Translations under genes and position numbers: made by a program
Assembly (NCBI RefSeq): GCF_014652935.1
Contig: NZ_BMZT01000006.1
Location: forward strand, 1 to 64,000
From: Luteimonas padinae
GTDB taxonomy: Bacteria > Pseudomonadota > Gammaproteobacteria > Xanthomonadales > Xanthomonadaceae
Direction of reading: 5' to 3'
DNA: 64,000 nt
Part shown: positions 19,182 through 28,569 of the stretch, in pieces
How the letters are laid out: each line of letters opens with the position of its first letter
How positions within the stretch are numbered: position 1 is the first letter of the stretch
Notes under the pieces: generated by a model
Database searches by the model: none
The model's input: the letters and a program-made list of their open reading frames with translations, nothing else
Told to the model about the DNA's origin: nothing

Positions 19182-19697
19182 ATGCGCATTCCCCTGACCA
19201 TCGTCATCGGCGGCCTGCTGGCCACGCCGGCCTATGCCGCGGAGCTGACCGTCGAGGTCGAGGTGCCGTCGATGTCCGTCGCCGAGTACCACCGGCCCTA
19301 CGTCGCGGTCTATGTCGAAGGCGCCGACGGCAAGGCCGCGGCCGACCTGTCGGTCTGGTACATGATGAAGGACACCGCCGAAGGCCACGGCACCAAGTGG
19401 CTGCCCGACCTGCGCCAGTGGTGGCGCAAGTCGGGGCGCGCGCAGCAGATGCCGGTGGACGGCGTCAGCGGCCCGACCCGGCCCGCCGGACGCCATGCGC
19501 TGAAGTTCAACGCCCGCGACCCGCGGCTGTCCGGCCTCGCGCCCGGGCGCTACAGCGTCGTGGTGGAAGCCGTGCGCGAAGTCGGCGGCCGCGAGCTGCT
19601 GAAGATCCCCTTCGACTGGCCGGCAACCGCCGCGCAGTCGGGCAAGGCCCAGGGCAAGACCGAGCTCGGCGCGGTGAGCCTCGCCATCCGGCCCTGA
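19182..19697 (+). CDS. Secreted DUF2271 protein with a flavin-attachment-like motif
   Basis: A 171-residue exported protein of family DUF2271. Signal peptide is residues 1-20 (MRIPLTIVIGGLLATPAYAA). The motif Asp93-Gly-Val-Ser-Gly-Pro-Thr99 matches the pattern D-x-x-S/T-G-x-S/T that ApbE enzymes use to attach FMN through the last Thr or Ser, with Pro instead of the usual Ala. An ApbE gene lies two genes downstream. I therefore infer a periplasmic one-flavin electron carrier with FMN on Thr99. Conserved aromatics (SVWYMMKD, WLPDLRQWWRK) precede the motif. It starts 25 bases after the PepSY gene. Confidence 0.85.
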   Translation: MRIPLTIVIGGLLATPAYAAELTVEVEVPSMSVAEYHRPYVAVYVEGADGKAAADLSVWYMMKDTAEGHGTKWLPDLRQWWRKSGRAQQMPVDGVSGPTRPAGRHALKFNARDPRLSGLAPGRYSVVVEAVREVGGRELLKIPFDWPATAAQSGKAQGKTELGAVSLAIRP

Positions 19698-19764
19698 CGC
19701 CCGCCCGCACGCCGCGCCGCACGCACGCCGCGACGGCGACTCCACCGCATTTCCTTCCGGAGAC

Positions 19765-20637
19765 ATGATGATGAAGAAGACCCTCGCCCTCGCGCTCGCC
19801 CTGGCCACCGCACTGCCCATGGCCGCCTCCGCGCACAAGCAGTGGATCATCCCCTCGCAGGCCGTGGTCGCCGGTGGCGACGTCTGGGTGACCTTCGACG
19901 CCGCGGTGTCCAACCAGCTGTTCTTCCCCGACCACGTGCCGATGCGCCTGGACGGCATCACCGTCACCGCCCCCGACGGCAGCCGCGCGGAACTGGCCAA
20001 CGGCGCCACCGGCAAGTACCGCAGCACCTTCGACGTGCAGCTCGCGCAGCAGGGCACCTACCGCATCGCCAACGCCGGCAGCGGCATGGCGGCGCGCTGG
20101 GACACTGCCGAGAGCCTGGCCGCGAAGGCGAAGGCCGAGGCCGACGGCACGCCCCCCGGCCCGGCCGCCCGCGGCGGCTTCCTGCGCAGTGCCACCGCCG
20201 AGGACCTGGCCACCAAGGTGCCGAAGGACGCGCGCAACCTTGAAGTCACCGAGACCGTCCGCCGCGTCGAGACCTTCGTCACCAACGGCGCGCCGAACGC
20301 CACCGCGCTGGCCCCGACCGGCAAGGGCATCGAGCTGGAGCCGGTGACCCATCCCAACGATCTGTTCGCCGGCGAGGAGGCGACCTTCCGCATCCTGGTC
20401 GACGGCAAGCCGGCCGCCGGCCTCGAGTTCGAGATCGTCCGCGGCGGCACCCGCTACCGCAACGCCCAGGACGACATCGCCGCGACCACCGACGCCGAAG
20501 GCCTGCTCCGCGTGACCTGGCCCGAGGCCGGCATCTACTGGCTGGAAACCGGCCTGCAGGACGACAAGGCCAGCCTGCCGCAGGCCACCGGCCGCCGCCT
20601 CGGCTACGTCGCCACCCTGGAAGTGCTGCCGCAGTAA
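19765..20637 (+). CDS. Secreted DUF4198 protein of an iron or metal uptake operon
   Basis: A 290-residue periplasmic protein of the DUF4198 family, annotated elsewhere as nickel or iron uptake substrate-specific transmembrane-region-like. Signal peptide 1-23 ends ASA, and the mature protein begins with His (AHKQWIIPSQ), the conserved family start which could bind metal. Ig-like beta domains follow, with NDLFAGEEATFRILVDGKP and WPEAGIYWLETG in the C-terminal half. Three tandem ATG codons at 19765-19773 leave the start uncertain by two residues. The stop TAATG overlaps the ApbE start, so the two are coupled. Confidence 0.85.
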   Translation: MMMKKTLALALALATALPMAASAHKQWIIPSQAVVAGGDVWVTFDAAVSNQLFFPDHVPMRLDGITVTAPDGSRAELANGATGKYRSTFDVQLAQQGTYRIANAGSGMAARWDTAESLAAKAKAEADGTPPGPAARGGFLRSATAEDLATKVPKDARNLEVTETVRRVETFVTNGAPNATALAPTGKGIELEPVTHPNDLFAGEEATFRILVDGKPAAGLEFEIVRGGTRYRNAQDDIAATTDAEGLLRVTWPEAGIYWLETGLQDDKASLPQATGRRLGYVATLEVLPQ

Positions 20638-21719
20638 TGGGCCCGCACGGCGCCGTCGATGCGCGTCCCGCCCTCGCGGTGCACGCGCTGGGCGGCGCCA
20701 CCATGGGCACGCGCTGGCACGCGTCGGTCGCGGCTGCGCCGGGCGCGGACCTGCATCCGCTGCACGACGGCGTCCAGGCCTGCCTGGACCGCGTGGTCGC
20801 GCAGATGAGCCCCTGGGAGCGCGACTCCGACATCAGCCTCTACAACCGTGCACCCGCCGGCAGCTGGCAGGCGCTGCCGCAGCAGTTCTTCGACGTGCTG
20901 CGCGAGGCGCTGGCGATCGCCGCCGCCAGCGGCGGCGCGTTCGACCCGACCGTCGGCGCCTTGGTCGAGGCCTGGGGCTTCGGCCCCGGCGGCGCGGGCG
21001 GGCGCGTGCCGGACGCGGACACGCTGGCCTCGGCGCGCGAGCGCAGCGGCTGGCAGCGGCTGGTCCTCCACCCGCCCGGCCAGCGGCTGCTGCAGCCCGG
21101 CGGCGTGTCCCTCGACCTGTCCGGCATCGCCAAGGGCCATGGCGTGGACGCGGTGGTGGACTGGCTGCAGGCCCGGGGCGTGCCCGCCGCGCTGGTCGAG
21201 GTCGGCGGCGAGCTGCGCGGCTACGGCCGCAAGCCGGACGGCAGCGCCTGGAAGGTGCTGGCCGAAGCCTGGCCGGACGCCGACGGCGACGGCGACGGCG
21301 ACACCGGCACCGGCACCGGCACCGGCACCGGCACCGGCCCCGGTCCCGGATCCGGGGACGACGGGCACCGCGACGACGCCGGGGAGGCCACCACGGCCTG
21401 CGTGATCGAGCTCGACGACGCCGCGGTCGCCACTTCGGGCGACCACTGGCACCGCTTCGAGCACGGCGGCCGCCTGTATTCGCACACGATCGACCCGCGC
21501 AGCGGCGCGCCCGTCGCCCACGCACCGGCGGCGGTCACCGTGGTGGCCGACACCGCGCAGGCCGCCGACGCCTGGGCCACCGCACTGACGGTGCTGGGGC
21601 CCGACGCGGGCCTGGCGCTGGCACAGGCGCGCGGCCTGGCTGCGCGCTGGGTGATGCGCGCGGCCGACGGCGTCCGCGTGCAGGCCACCGCCGCCTTCCA
21701 GCGGCGGCTGGCCCCGTGA
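20637..21719 (+). CDS. apbE: ApbE-family FAD:protein FMN transferase
   Basis: ApbE enzymes use FAD to attach FMN covalently to Thr/Ser of target proteins. The 360-residue protein has ATMGTRWHA (20s), SGGAFDPTVGALVEAW (98-113), DLSGIAKGHGVD (160-171), VEVGGELRGYG (188-197) and YSHTIDPRSGAPV, with the Mg-binding Asp/Thr region AADAWATAL. Two oddities are visible. First, no signal peptide or lipobox, although ApbE usually works outside the membrane. Second, residues 214-250 are a Gly-Asp, Gly-Thr and Gly-Pro repeat insert. The likely target is the DUF2271 protein of the same operon. Confidence 0.93.
   Translation: MGPHGAVDARPALAVHALGGATMGTRWHASVAAAPGADLHPLHDGVQACLDRVVAQMSPWERDSDISLYNRAPAGSWQALPQQFFDVLREALAIAAASGGAFDPTVGALVEAWGFGPGGAGGRVPDADTLASARERSGWQRLVLHPPGQRLLQPGGVSLDLSGIAKGHGVDAVVDWLQARGVPAALVEVGGELRGYGRKPDGSAWKVLAEAWPDADGDGDGDTGTGTGTGTGTGPGPGSGDDGHRDDAGEATTACVIELDDAAVATSGDHWHRFEHGGRLYSHTIDPRSGAPVAHAPAAVTVVADTAQAADAWATALTVLGPDAGLALAQARGLAARWVMRAADGVRVQATAAFQRRLAP
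21276..21386 (+). repeat. In-frame hexanucleotide repeats inside apbE
   Basis: Three GACGGC units (21282-21299) run into six CACCGG units (21302-21337) and then degenerate GGCCCC-type repeats. The unit length of six keeps the frame, so copy-number change would lengthen or shorten a Gly-Thr/Gly-Asp linker without killing the gene. Confidence 0.85.
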
Positions 21720-23407
21720 CCGGCGCGCGCACGTCCACCGCCGCACGCGCGGCGCAGGCCGGCGTGCTGCTGGCGCTGTGCGCGGCCGCGCTGGCCTTCC
21801 TGCCCCTGCACGACGAGGCCTGGTGGCCGGGCCGCCCGACCGGCGGACGCGGCATCGCCGCCGTCCTGGTCGCACTCGCCTGGCTGCTGGCCAGCGCCAC
21901 CATCCTGCTGCGCGCCCGCCGCGCCGCCCGCGCCGATGCCGCAACGTCGGCAGCCGACGCGGCCCTGCCGGCCGCCGGCGACTGGCTCGTGGTCCACGCC
22001 AGCCAGACCGGCCAGGCGGCGGAAATCGCGCAGCGCACGGCGACGTCGCTGCAGGCGGCCGGCCTCGCGGTGCGCACCTGCGGTATCGCATCGCTGGACG
22101 CTGAGACCCTGGCGGCCACGCGGCAGCTACTGTTGATCGCGAGCACCACCGGCGAGGGCGATCCGCCCGACGCCGCCGCCGGCTTCATCGGCACCTGCAT
22201 GCGCGACGACGTCCGCCTGCCCGGGCTGCGCTACGCCGTGCTGGCGCTCGGCGACCGCGGCTACCGCAACTACTGCGCCTTCGGGCACGCGCTCGACCAG
22301 TGGCTGCGCCAGGCCGGCGCGAGCCCCCTGTTCGACCTGGTCGAAGTCGACAATGGCGATCCTGCGGCGCTGCGCCACTGGCAGCACCATCTGGGCGTTG
22401 CAGCCGACGCCCCCGCCCTGCCCGACTGGACACCGGTGGCCTACCAGCCCTGGCCCCTGTCCGGGCGCCGCGAAGTCAACCCGGGCAGCGAGGGCGCGCC
22501 GGTATTCGAACTGCGAATGCTGCCGCCGGACGGATCCGCCAGCTGGCGCGCGGGCGACATCGCCGAAGTCGGACCGCAGCAGGCGCCCGCCGCGGTGGCC
22601 GCGCTGCTCGCCGAAGCGGGCCTCGACGCCGCTTCGCCGGTTCGCGTCGACGGGATCACGCACACGCTCGGCGCGCGGCTGTCGCGCTCGCAGCTCCCGG
22701 ACGCCGACGCGATCCGCGGCCTGGCCCCGCAGGCCGTGGCCGACCGGCTGCAGCCCCTGCCCTCGCGCGAGTATTCGATCGCCTCCATCCCCGGCGAAGG
22801 CAGCCTGCGCCTGCTGCTGCGGCGCATGCTGCGCCCCGACGGCACGCCCGGCGTCGGCAGCGGCTGGCTGTGCGACCACGTGCAGGCCGGCGGCGACATC
22901 GACCTGCGCATCCGCGCCAACCCCGGCTTCCACGGCCCGCCGGCCACCACGCCGATGGTGCTCGTCGGCAACGGCACCGGCATCGCCGGCCTGCGCGCGC
23001 ACCTCGCCGAGCGTCAGGCCGGCAGCCACGCGCGCAGCTGGCTGCTGTTCGGCGAGCGCCACGGCGACCGCGACTTCCACCAGCGCGATGACATCCTGCG
23101 CTGGCTCGGCGATGGCGGACTCGAGCGCCTGGACCTGGCCTTTTCCCGCGGCACCGAGGGCAGCGGCGTGCCCGCCGATGCGCTGTCTTCCGGCCGCGCG
23201 GCCGTGCACCGCGGCTACGTGCAGGATGCGCTCCGCGCCGAAGCCTCCCGCCTGCGCGACTGGGTCGACGCGGGCGCGATCATCCTGGTCTGCGGCAGCC
23301 TCCAGGGCATGGCCTCGGGCGTCGATGGCGCGCTGCGCGAAATCCTCGGCGACACATGCGTCGACGGCCTGCTGGCCGCCGGCCGCTACCGCCGCGACGT
23401 CTACTGA
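21716..23407 (+). CDS. Membrane-anchored NADPH-flavodoxin reductase-like protein (CysJ-like)
   Basis: A 563-residue diflavin reductase. Two membrane helices (about 14-34 and 44-66) anchor it, then a flavodoxin domain (ASQTGQAAEIAQ at about 95, STTGEGDPP, LALGDRGYRNYC) binds FMN. The reductase module has the FAD motif SREYSIASIPGEGSLRL, GSGWLCDHV and the NADP-binding MVLVGNGTGIAGLRAHL. It should take electrons from cytosolic NADPH and pass them to the membrane; PepSY or flavinylated DUF2271 partners are the obvious acceptors. GTG 21716 overlaps the apbE stop (GTGA). The last codons are duplicated in a 14-base tandem repeat. Confidence 0.88.
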   Translation: MTGARTSTAARAAQAGVLLALCAAALAFLPLHDEAWWPGRPTGGRGIAAVLVALAWLLASATILLRARRAARADAATSAADAALPAAGDWLVVHASQTGQAAEIAQRTATSLQAAGLAVRTCGIASLDAETLAATRQLLLIASTTGEGDPPDAAAGFIGTCMRDDVRLPGLRYAVLALGDRGYRNYCAFGHALDQWLRQAGASPLFDLVEVDNGDPAALRHWQHHLGVAADAPALPDWTPVAYQPWPLSGRREVNPGSEGAPVFELRMLPPDGSASWRAGDIAEVGPQQAPAAVAALLAEAGLDAASPVRVDGITHTLGARLSRSQLPDADAIRGLAPQAVADRLQPLPSREYSIASIPGEGSLRLLLRRMLRPDGTPGVGSGWLCDHVQAGGDIDLRIRANPGFHGPPATTPMVLVGNGTGIAGLRAHLAERQAGSHARSWLLFGERHGDRDFHQRDDILRWLGDGGLERLDLAFSRGTEGSGVPADALSSGRAAVHRGYVQDALRAEASRLRDWVDAGAIILVCGSLQGMASGVDGALREILGDTCVDGLLAAGRYRRDVY

Positions 23408-23455
23408 GCGACGTCTACTGAGCGACGTCTATTGAGCGACGTCTATTGAGCGACG
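23395..23455. repeat. Four-copy 14-bp tandem repeat at a convergent gene end
   Basis: The unit CGACGTCTACTGAG (two copies) and its variant CGACGTCTATTGAG (two copies) plus a partial copy run 23395-23455. The first copy encodes the Asp-Val-Tyr-stop of the flavoprotein and the last copies contain the Ala-Gln-stop end of the HutD gene, so both 3' ends lie in the array. Confidence 0.9.
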
Positions 23456-24075
23456 CCGGCGCCGGCACCGGAGCCCGCCGCGACCTGCACCAGCAGCAGC
23501 TCGCCGCTGCCTTCCAGCATGTACCGGCTGCGCGCGTGCGAGGCGTCGAGCAGGACGCTGTCACCGCGCTCGAGCAGCGGCGCCGCGCGTCCGCCATCCA
23601 GCATCGCCTGGCCGGCCATGACGTGCACCGCCCAGCAGTCCCCGGGTTCGGCGAACAGCAGCATCGACCCCACCAGCGGGCGGTGCCACAGCCGCGGTGC
23701 AGCGCGTGCGGGACGCCACATCAGGTTGAACACCTCGGCCCGGCCTAACTGCAGGCGCGCGGTGACCGGGACCTCGCCGCCGAAGCGCTGGCGGCCGTGC
23801 GGCGGCAGCAGCGGTCGCAGGTCGCCGTGGCCGAAGTCCAGCACCAGGCCATCGCCCGACAGCAGCACCTGCTCGCGATCGGTGCCGGGGAAGGCCGAGT
23901 ACGCGGCATCGGCCTCGATCTCGGCGATCGACAGCCGCCAGTCCCAGCCATCCCCGCCCGGACCCTCCGACCCGGCCGCATGGATCTCCCGCGTCCAGCC
24001 GAGGCCGTTGCGCCAGCGCAGGCGCCGGTACCCGCACGCGGGGAGATGCCGCACGGAATCGACGTCGCTGCGCAT
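23443..24075 (-). CDS. HutD/Ves-family cupin-like protein
   Basis: A 210-residue protein of the HutD/Ves family, small double-stranded beta-helix proteins associated with histidine use or cold-induced VesA in E. coli; their molecular role is unclear. Family marks are RRLRWRNGLGWTREI near the N-terminus, DWRLSIAEIEADAAYSAFPGTDR, GDGLVLDF, and the late beta-strand segment LLERGDSVLLDA. No hut genes are nearby. The C-terminus ends in a Gly-Ala tail (GSGAGAGVAQ) whose last codons lie in the 14-base tandem repeat, so the tail may be recently altered. Confidence 0.82.
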   Translation of the reverse strand: MRSDVDSVRHLPACGYRRLRWRNGLGWTREIHAAGSEGPGGDGWDWRLSIAEIEADAAYSAFPGTDREQVLLSGDGLVLDFGHGDLRPLLPPHGRQRFGGEVPVTARLQLGRAEVFNLMWRPARAAPRLWHRPLVGSMLLFAEPGDCWAVHVMAGQAMLDGGRAAPLLERGDSVLLDASHARSRYMLEGSGELLLVQVAAGSGAGAGVAQ

Positions 24076-24215
24076 CCGAGAAGTGTAGCCGTGCACGAGG
24101 CGCGGGACGCCTCCATGCGTCCCGGACCTCGTCCATGGCCGGGGACACGGCACGCGATGTCGCGCCGCGCCACCGCCCTCCCGGCGCGTCCCTGCGCCGG
24201 ATGCATTCCCGGGCG

Positions 24216-24563
24216 TCAGGACTTGCCGGGCGCACCCGTGGCCGCGGACTTCGCCGCGGGCCGGGTTGCGGCCGCCGGCTTGCCCGCCGCGCCGCCACCC
24301 ACCACGATCCGGTCGCGGTTGCGCTCCACCGTCTTCAGGCCCACGCCCTTGACCTTGACCAGCTCGTCGGCGCTCTTGAAGGCGCCGTTGGCCTTGCGGT
24401 AGGCGACGATGGCCTCGGCCTTGGACATGCCGATGTTGACCATGACCCGCTCGATGGTCGCGGCGTCGGCGGTGTTGATGTTGACCTTCTCGCTGGCGAA
24501 GGCGCTGCCGGCCATCAGCAGCGACAGCAGCACGGGGGCAAGCACGGATTTCAGGGGCTTCAT
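24216..24563 (-). CDS. ComEA-like helix-hairpin-helix DNA-binding protein
   Basis: A 115-residue secreted protein with a signal peptide (1-24, ending AFA) and one ComEA-type helix-hairpin-helix pair: VNINTADAATIERVM, then ADELVKVKGVGLKTVERNRDRI. ComEA-like periplasmic proteins bind incoming DNA during natural transformation and pull it in. The C-terminal tail is Ala/Pro/Lys rich. It is a short stand-alone version without the membrane anchor domain of Bacillus ComEA, as in other Gammaproteobacteria. No other competence gene is adjacent. Confidence 0.88.
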   Translation of the reverse strand: MKPLKSVLAPVLLSLLMAGSAFASEKVNINTADAATIERVMVNIGMSKAEAIVAYRKANGAFKSADELVKVKGVGLKTVERNRDRIVVGGGAAGKPAAATRPAAKSAATGAPGKS

Positions 24564-24726
24564 GGCGCTCTCCTTGCGTTGTGGATTCCGTTGACCGCCG
24601 GGGCCTTCCTGGCACCGGCGCGGCCAGTCTCCGACGTCGCCGGGGAGCCACGGCATCGCCGCAATGCCCGCCTGCCTGCCAGCCGCCCGCGCCGACTGCT
24701 GTCCGGAAAGCCCGACGCCGGGGGCG

Positions 24727-24732
24727 TAGAAT
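24727..24732 (+). promoter_or_regulatory. -10 element before the M20 peptidase gene
   Basis: TAGAAT lies 33 bases before the ATG at 24765 in the divergent gap with comEA. No clear -35 is seen. Confidence 0.35.
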
Positions 24733-24764
24733 GCGCGTTTCACCGCAGAACACAGGACGCCGCC

Positions 24765-26273
<1,509 letters not shown>

Positions 26274-26354
26274 TCGCGGCACGGGGCGGTCGCCCGCTGG
26301 CACCGCCCCGGGGCCTGTTAAGCTCCCGACCTCATCGACTCGAAGGGGGCGGCA

Positions 26355-26630
26355 ATGGAAGGTGTGTTCGGCGGCAGCAGCTGGCTCTGGATCATCCTGG
26401 TGGGCTTCGTGGTCGGCGTGCTGGCGCGCCTGATCAAGCCCGGCAAGCAGGACATCGGCATCATCCTCACGGTGGTCCTCGGCATCGTCGGCGCGCTGTT
26501 CGCCGGCTGGATCGGGCGCCTGCTGGGCTGGTACGCCGAGGGCGAAAAGGTCGGCTTCATCGCCTCGCTGGTCGGCGCGATCGTGATCCTGTTCATCGCG
26601 GAGGCGATCAACGGCAAGCGCCGGCGCTGA
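26355..26630 (+). CDS. GlsB/YeaQ/YmgE-family stress membrane protein
   Basis: A 91-residue membrane protein with three hydrophobic helices: WIILVGFVVGVLARLI, IGIILTVVLGIVGALFAGWIG, and VGFIASLVGAIVILFIAEAI. Gly-rich helices separated by a KPGKQD loop are diagnostic of the transglycosylase-associated protein family (GlsB/YeaQ). Members are stress induced, but their biochemical role is unknown. AAGGGGG eight bases ahead is a good ribosome-binding site. A strong terminator follows. Confidence 0.9.
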   Translation: MEGVFGGSSWLWIILVGFVVGVLARLIKPGKQDIGIILTVVLGIVGALFAGWIGRLLGWYAEGEKVGFIASLVGAIVILFIAEAINGKRRR

Positions 26631-26647
26631 CGGACTTCGGAGCTGCG

Positions 26648-26676
26648 AAAAGCCGGGGCATGCCCCGGCTTTTTCG
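26648..26676. terminator. Bidirectional intrinsic terminator
   Basis: AGCCGGGGCATGCCCCGGCT (26651-26670) is a perfect 20-base palindrome with AAA before and TTTTTC after. It serves glsB on the plus strand and, by its A-run, also cysNC on the minus strand. Confidence 0.9.
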
Positions 26677-26736
26677 TGGTGATCCGCGCGGGACCGGGCG
26701 CAGGTCAAATCGCATGCCGGCTGCGCCCGGCCACAG

Positions 26737-28569
26737 CTAGTCGAGCAACCGCGCGATGACGCGCTCCGCAAGCGCTTCCGGGCCCCCGGACATCGTGTCC
26801 AGCACCAGCTCCGCCGCCTCGGGCGGCTCGTAGGGCGAGTCGATGCCGGTGAAGTTGGGCAGCTCGCCGCGGCGCGCCTTGGCGTAGAGGCCCTTGACGT
26901 CGCGGCGCTCGGCTTCGGCCAGCGTCGTGTCGACGAACACTTCGATGAAGTCGCCGTCGTCGAACAGCGCGCGCGCCGAGGCGCGCTCGGCGCGGAACGG
27001 CGAGATGAAGCTCACCAGCACGATCAGGCCGGCGTCGGTCATCAGCCGCGCCACGTGGGCGATGCGGCGCAGGTTCTCTACCCGGTCCTCGTCGGTGAAG
27101 CCGAGGTCGCGGTTGAGGCCGTGGCGGACGTTGTCGCCGTCGAGCAGGTAGGTGTGGCAGCCGCGCGCGACCAGGCCGCGTTCGACGAGGTTGGCGATGG
27201 TCGACTTGCCGGCGCCGGACAGGCCGGTGAACCAGACGCAGCGCGGACGCTGGCCCTTGAGCGCGGCGCGCACCGCGGGCGTCACGTCCAGCGCCTGCCA
27301 GTGCAGGTTGTCGGCGCGGCGCAGGCCGTGGCGCACCATGCCGGCGCCCACGGTCGCGCGGGTAAGCATGTCGACCAGGATGAAGCTGCCCAGCGCCGGC
27401 TCTTCGGCATACGGGGCGAACGGGATCGGCGCGTCCAGCGCCAGCGCGACCTCGCCGATGTCGTTGGCCTCGAGGCGCTTGGCGGCCAGCGGCTGCAGGG
27501 TTTCCGGATCCAGCAGGTGCTTGATCTCGCCCACGCGCGCGCCGACGACGCGGGTACCGGCCTGCAGCTGGTAGCGGCGACCGGGCAGCAGCGCGGCCTC
27601 GTCGAACCACAGCAGGTCGGCGACGAACTGGTCGGTGGCGGCCAGCGGCGCGGACGCGGCGGCCAGCACGTCGCCGCGCGCGGCGTCGACGTCCTCGGCC
27701 AGCCGCACCGAGACCGCTTCGCCCGCGTGGGCTTCCGCGGCGGACTCGCCCGAGCGGCGCAGCGCCGCCACGGTCGCGGCCACGCCGTCGGGCTCGATGC
27801 GCATGGCATCGCCCGGGCGCAGCGTGCCGGAGGCCAGGGTCCCGGCCAGCCAGCGGCCGCCGTCGCCGTCGCGCAGCACCAGCTGCACCGGCAGCCGCGC
27901 CGGGAGGCCGGCGCCGCGCGGCGTGACCACCACCGATTCGAGGTGTTCCAGCACCGTCGGGCCGGGGTACCAGGGCATGGCGTCGCGCGCGGGCGTGGTG
28001 ACGTTGGCGCCCGTGGCGGCGGCCAGCGGGATCACCGCGACGTCGGCGATGCCGAGCTTCCCGGCGTGCGCGCGGTAGGCATCGGCGATGGCCTCGAACA
28101 CCGCCCGGTCGTGGCCGACGCGGTCCATCTTGTTCACCGCCAGCAGCACGTGGCGCACGCCGAACATCGAGGCGATGGCGGTGTGGCGGAAGGTCTGCGG
28201 CAGCAGCCCGCGGGTGGCGTCGACCAGCACGATCGCGAGGTCGGCGACCGAGGCGCCGGTGGCCATGTTGCGCGTGTACTGCACGTGCCCGGGGCAGTCG
28301 GCGATCAGGAAGCGGCGGCGCGGCGTGTCCAGGTGGCGCCAGGCGACGTCGATGGTGATGCCCTGCTCGCGCTCGGCCTCCAGGCCGTCGAGCAGCAGCG
28401 CGTAGTCGATGTCGCCGCCGCGCGTGCCGTGGGTCGCGCTGGCCTTCGCGAGCGCGGCGCGCTCGTCGTCGGGCACGCGCCCGGCCTCGGCGAGCAGGCG
28501 GCCGATCAGGGTGCTCTTGCCGTCGTCGACGCTGCCGCAGGCGACGATTCGCAGGAAATCGCGCGCCAT
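26737..28569 (-). CDS. cysNC: CysNC, fused sulfate adenylyltransferase GTPase subunit and APS kinase
   Basis: A 610-residue fusion. Residues 1 to about 430 are CysN, the GTPase that drives ATP sulfurylase: G1 GSVDDGKS (12-19), DCPGHVQYTRN and NKMDRV. Residues 439-610 are CysC, adenylylsulfate kinase: P-loop GLSGAGKS at 449-456, DGDNVRHGLNRDLGF, VSFISPFRAER and the KGLYAKAR segment. Together the protein activates sulfate to APS and phosphorylates it to PAPS. Its ATG shares one base with the cysD stop (TGATG). The fusion is typical for Xanthomonads. Confidence 0.97.
   Translation of the reverse strand: MARDFLRIVACGSVDDGKSTLIGRLLAEAGRVPDDERAALAKASATHGTRGGDIDYALLLDGLEAEREQGITIDVAWRHLDTPRRRFLIADCPGHVQYTRNMATGASVADLAIVLVDATRGLLPQTFRHTAIASMFGVRHVLLAVNKMDRVGHDRAVFEAIADAYRAHAGKLGIADVAVIPLAAATGANVTTPARDAMPWYPGPTVLEHLESVVVTPRGAGLPARLPVQLVLRDGDGGRWLAGTLASGTLRPGDAMRIEPDGVAATVAALRRSGESAAEAHAGEAVSVRLAEDVDAARGDVLAAASAPLAATDQFVADLLWFDEAALLPGRRYQLQAGTRVVGARVGEIKHLLDPETLQPLAAKRLEANDIGEVALALDAPIPFAPYAEEPALGSFILVDMLTRATVGAGMVRHGLRRADNLHWQALDVTPAVRAALKGQRPRCVWFTGLSGAGKSTIANLVERGLVARGCHTYLLDGDNVRHGLNRDLGFTDEDRVENLRRIAHVARLMTDAGLIVLVSFISPFRAERASARALFDDGDFIEVFVDTTLAEAERRDVKGLYAKARRGELPNFTGIDSPYEPPEAAELVLDTMSGGPEALAERVIARLLD

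Noticed and set aside
21302-21337. The CACCGG repeat as a phase-variation switch of apbE
   Set aside because: The unit is six bases, so length changes stay in frame and cannot turn the gene off.
23797-24402. Plus-strand frame over hutD and comEA
   Set aside because: It overlaps two well-supported minus-strand genes and has no recognisable protein features.
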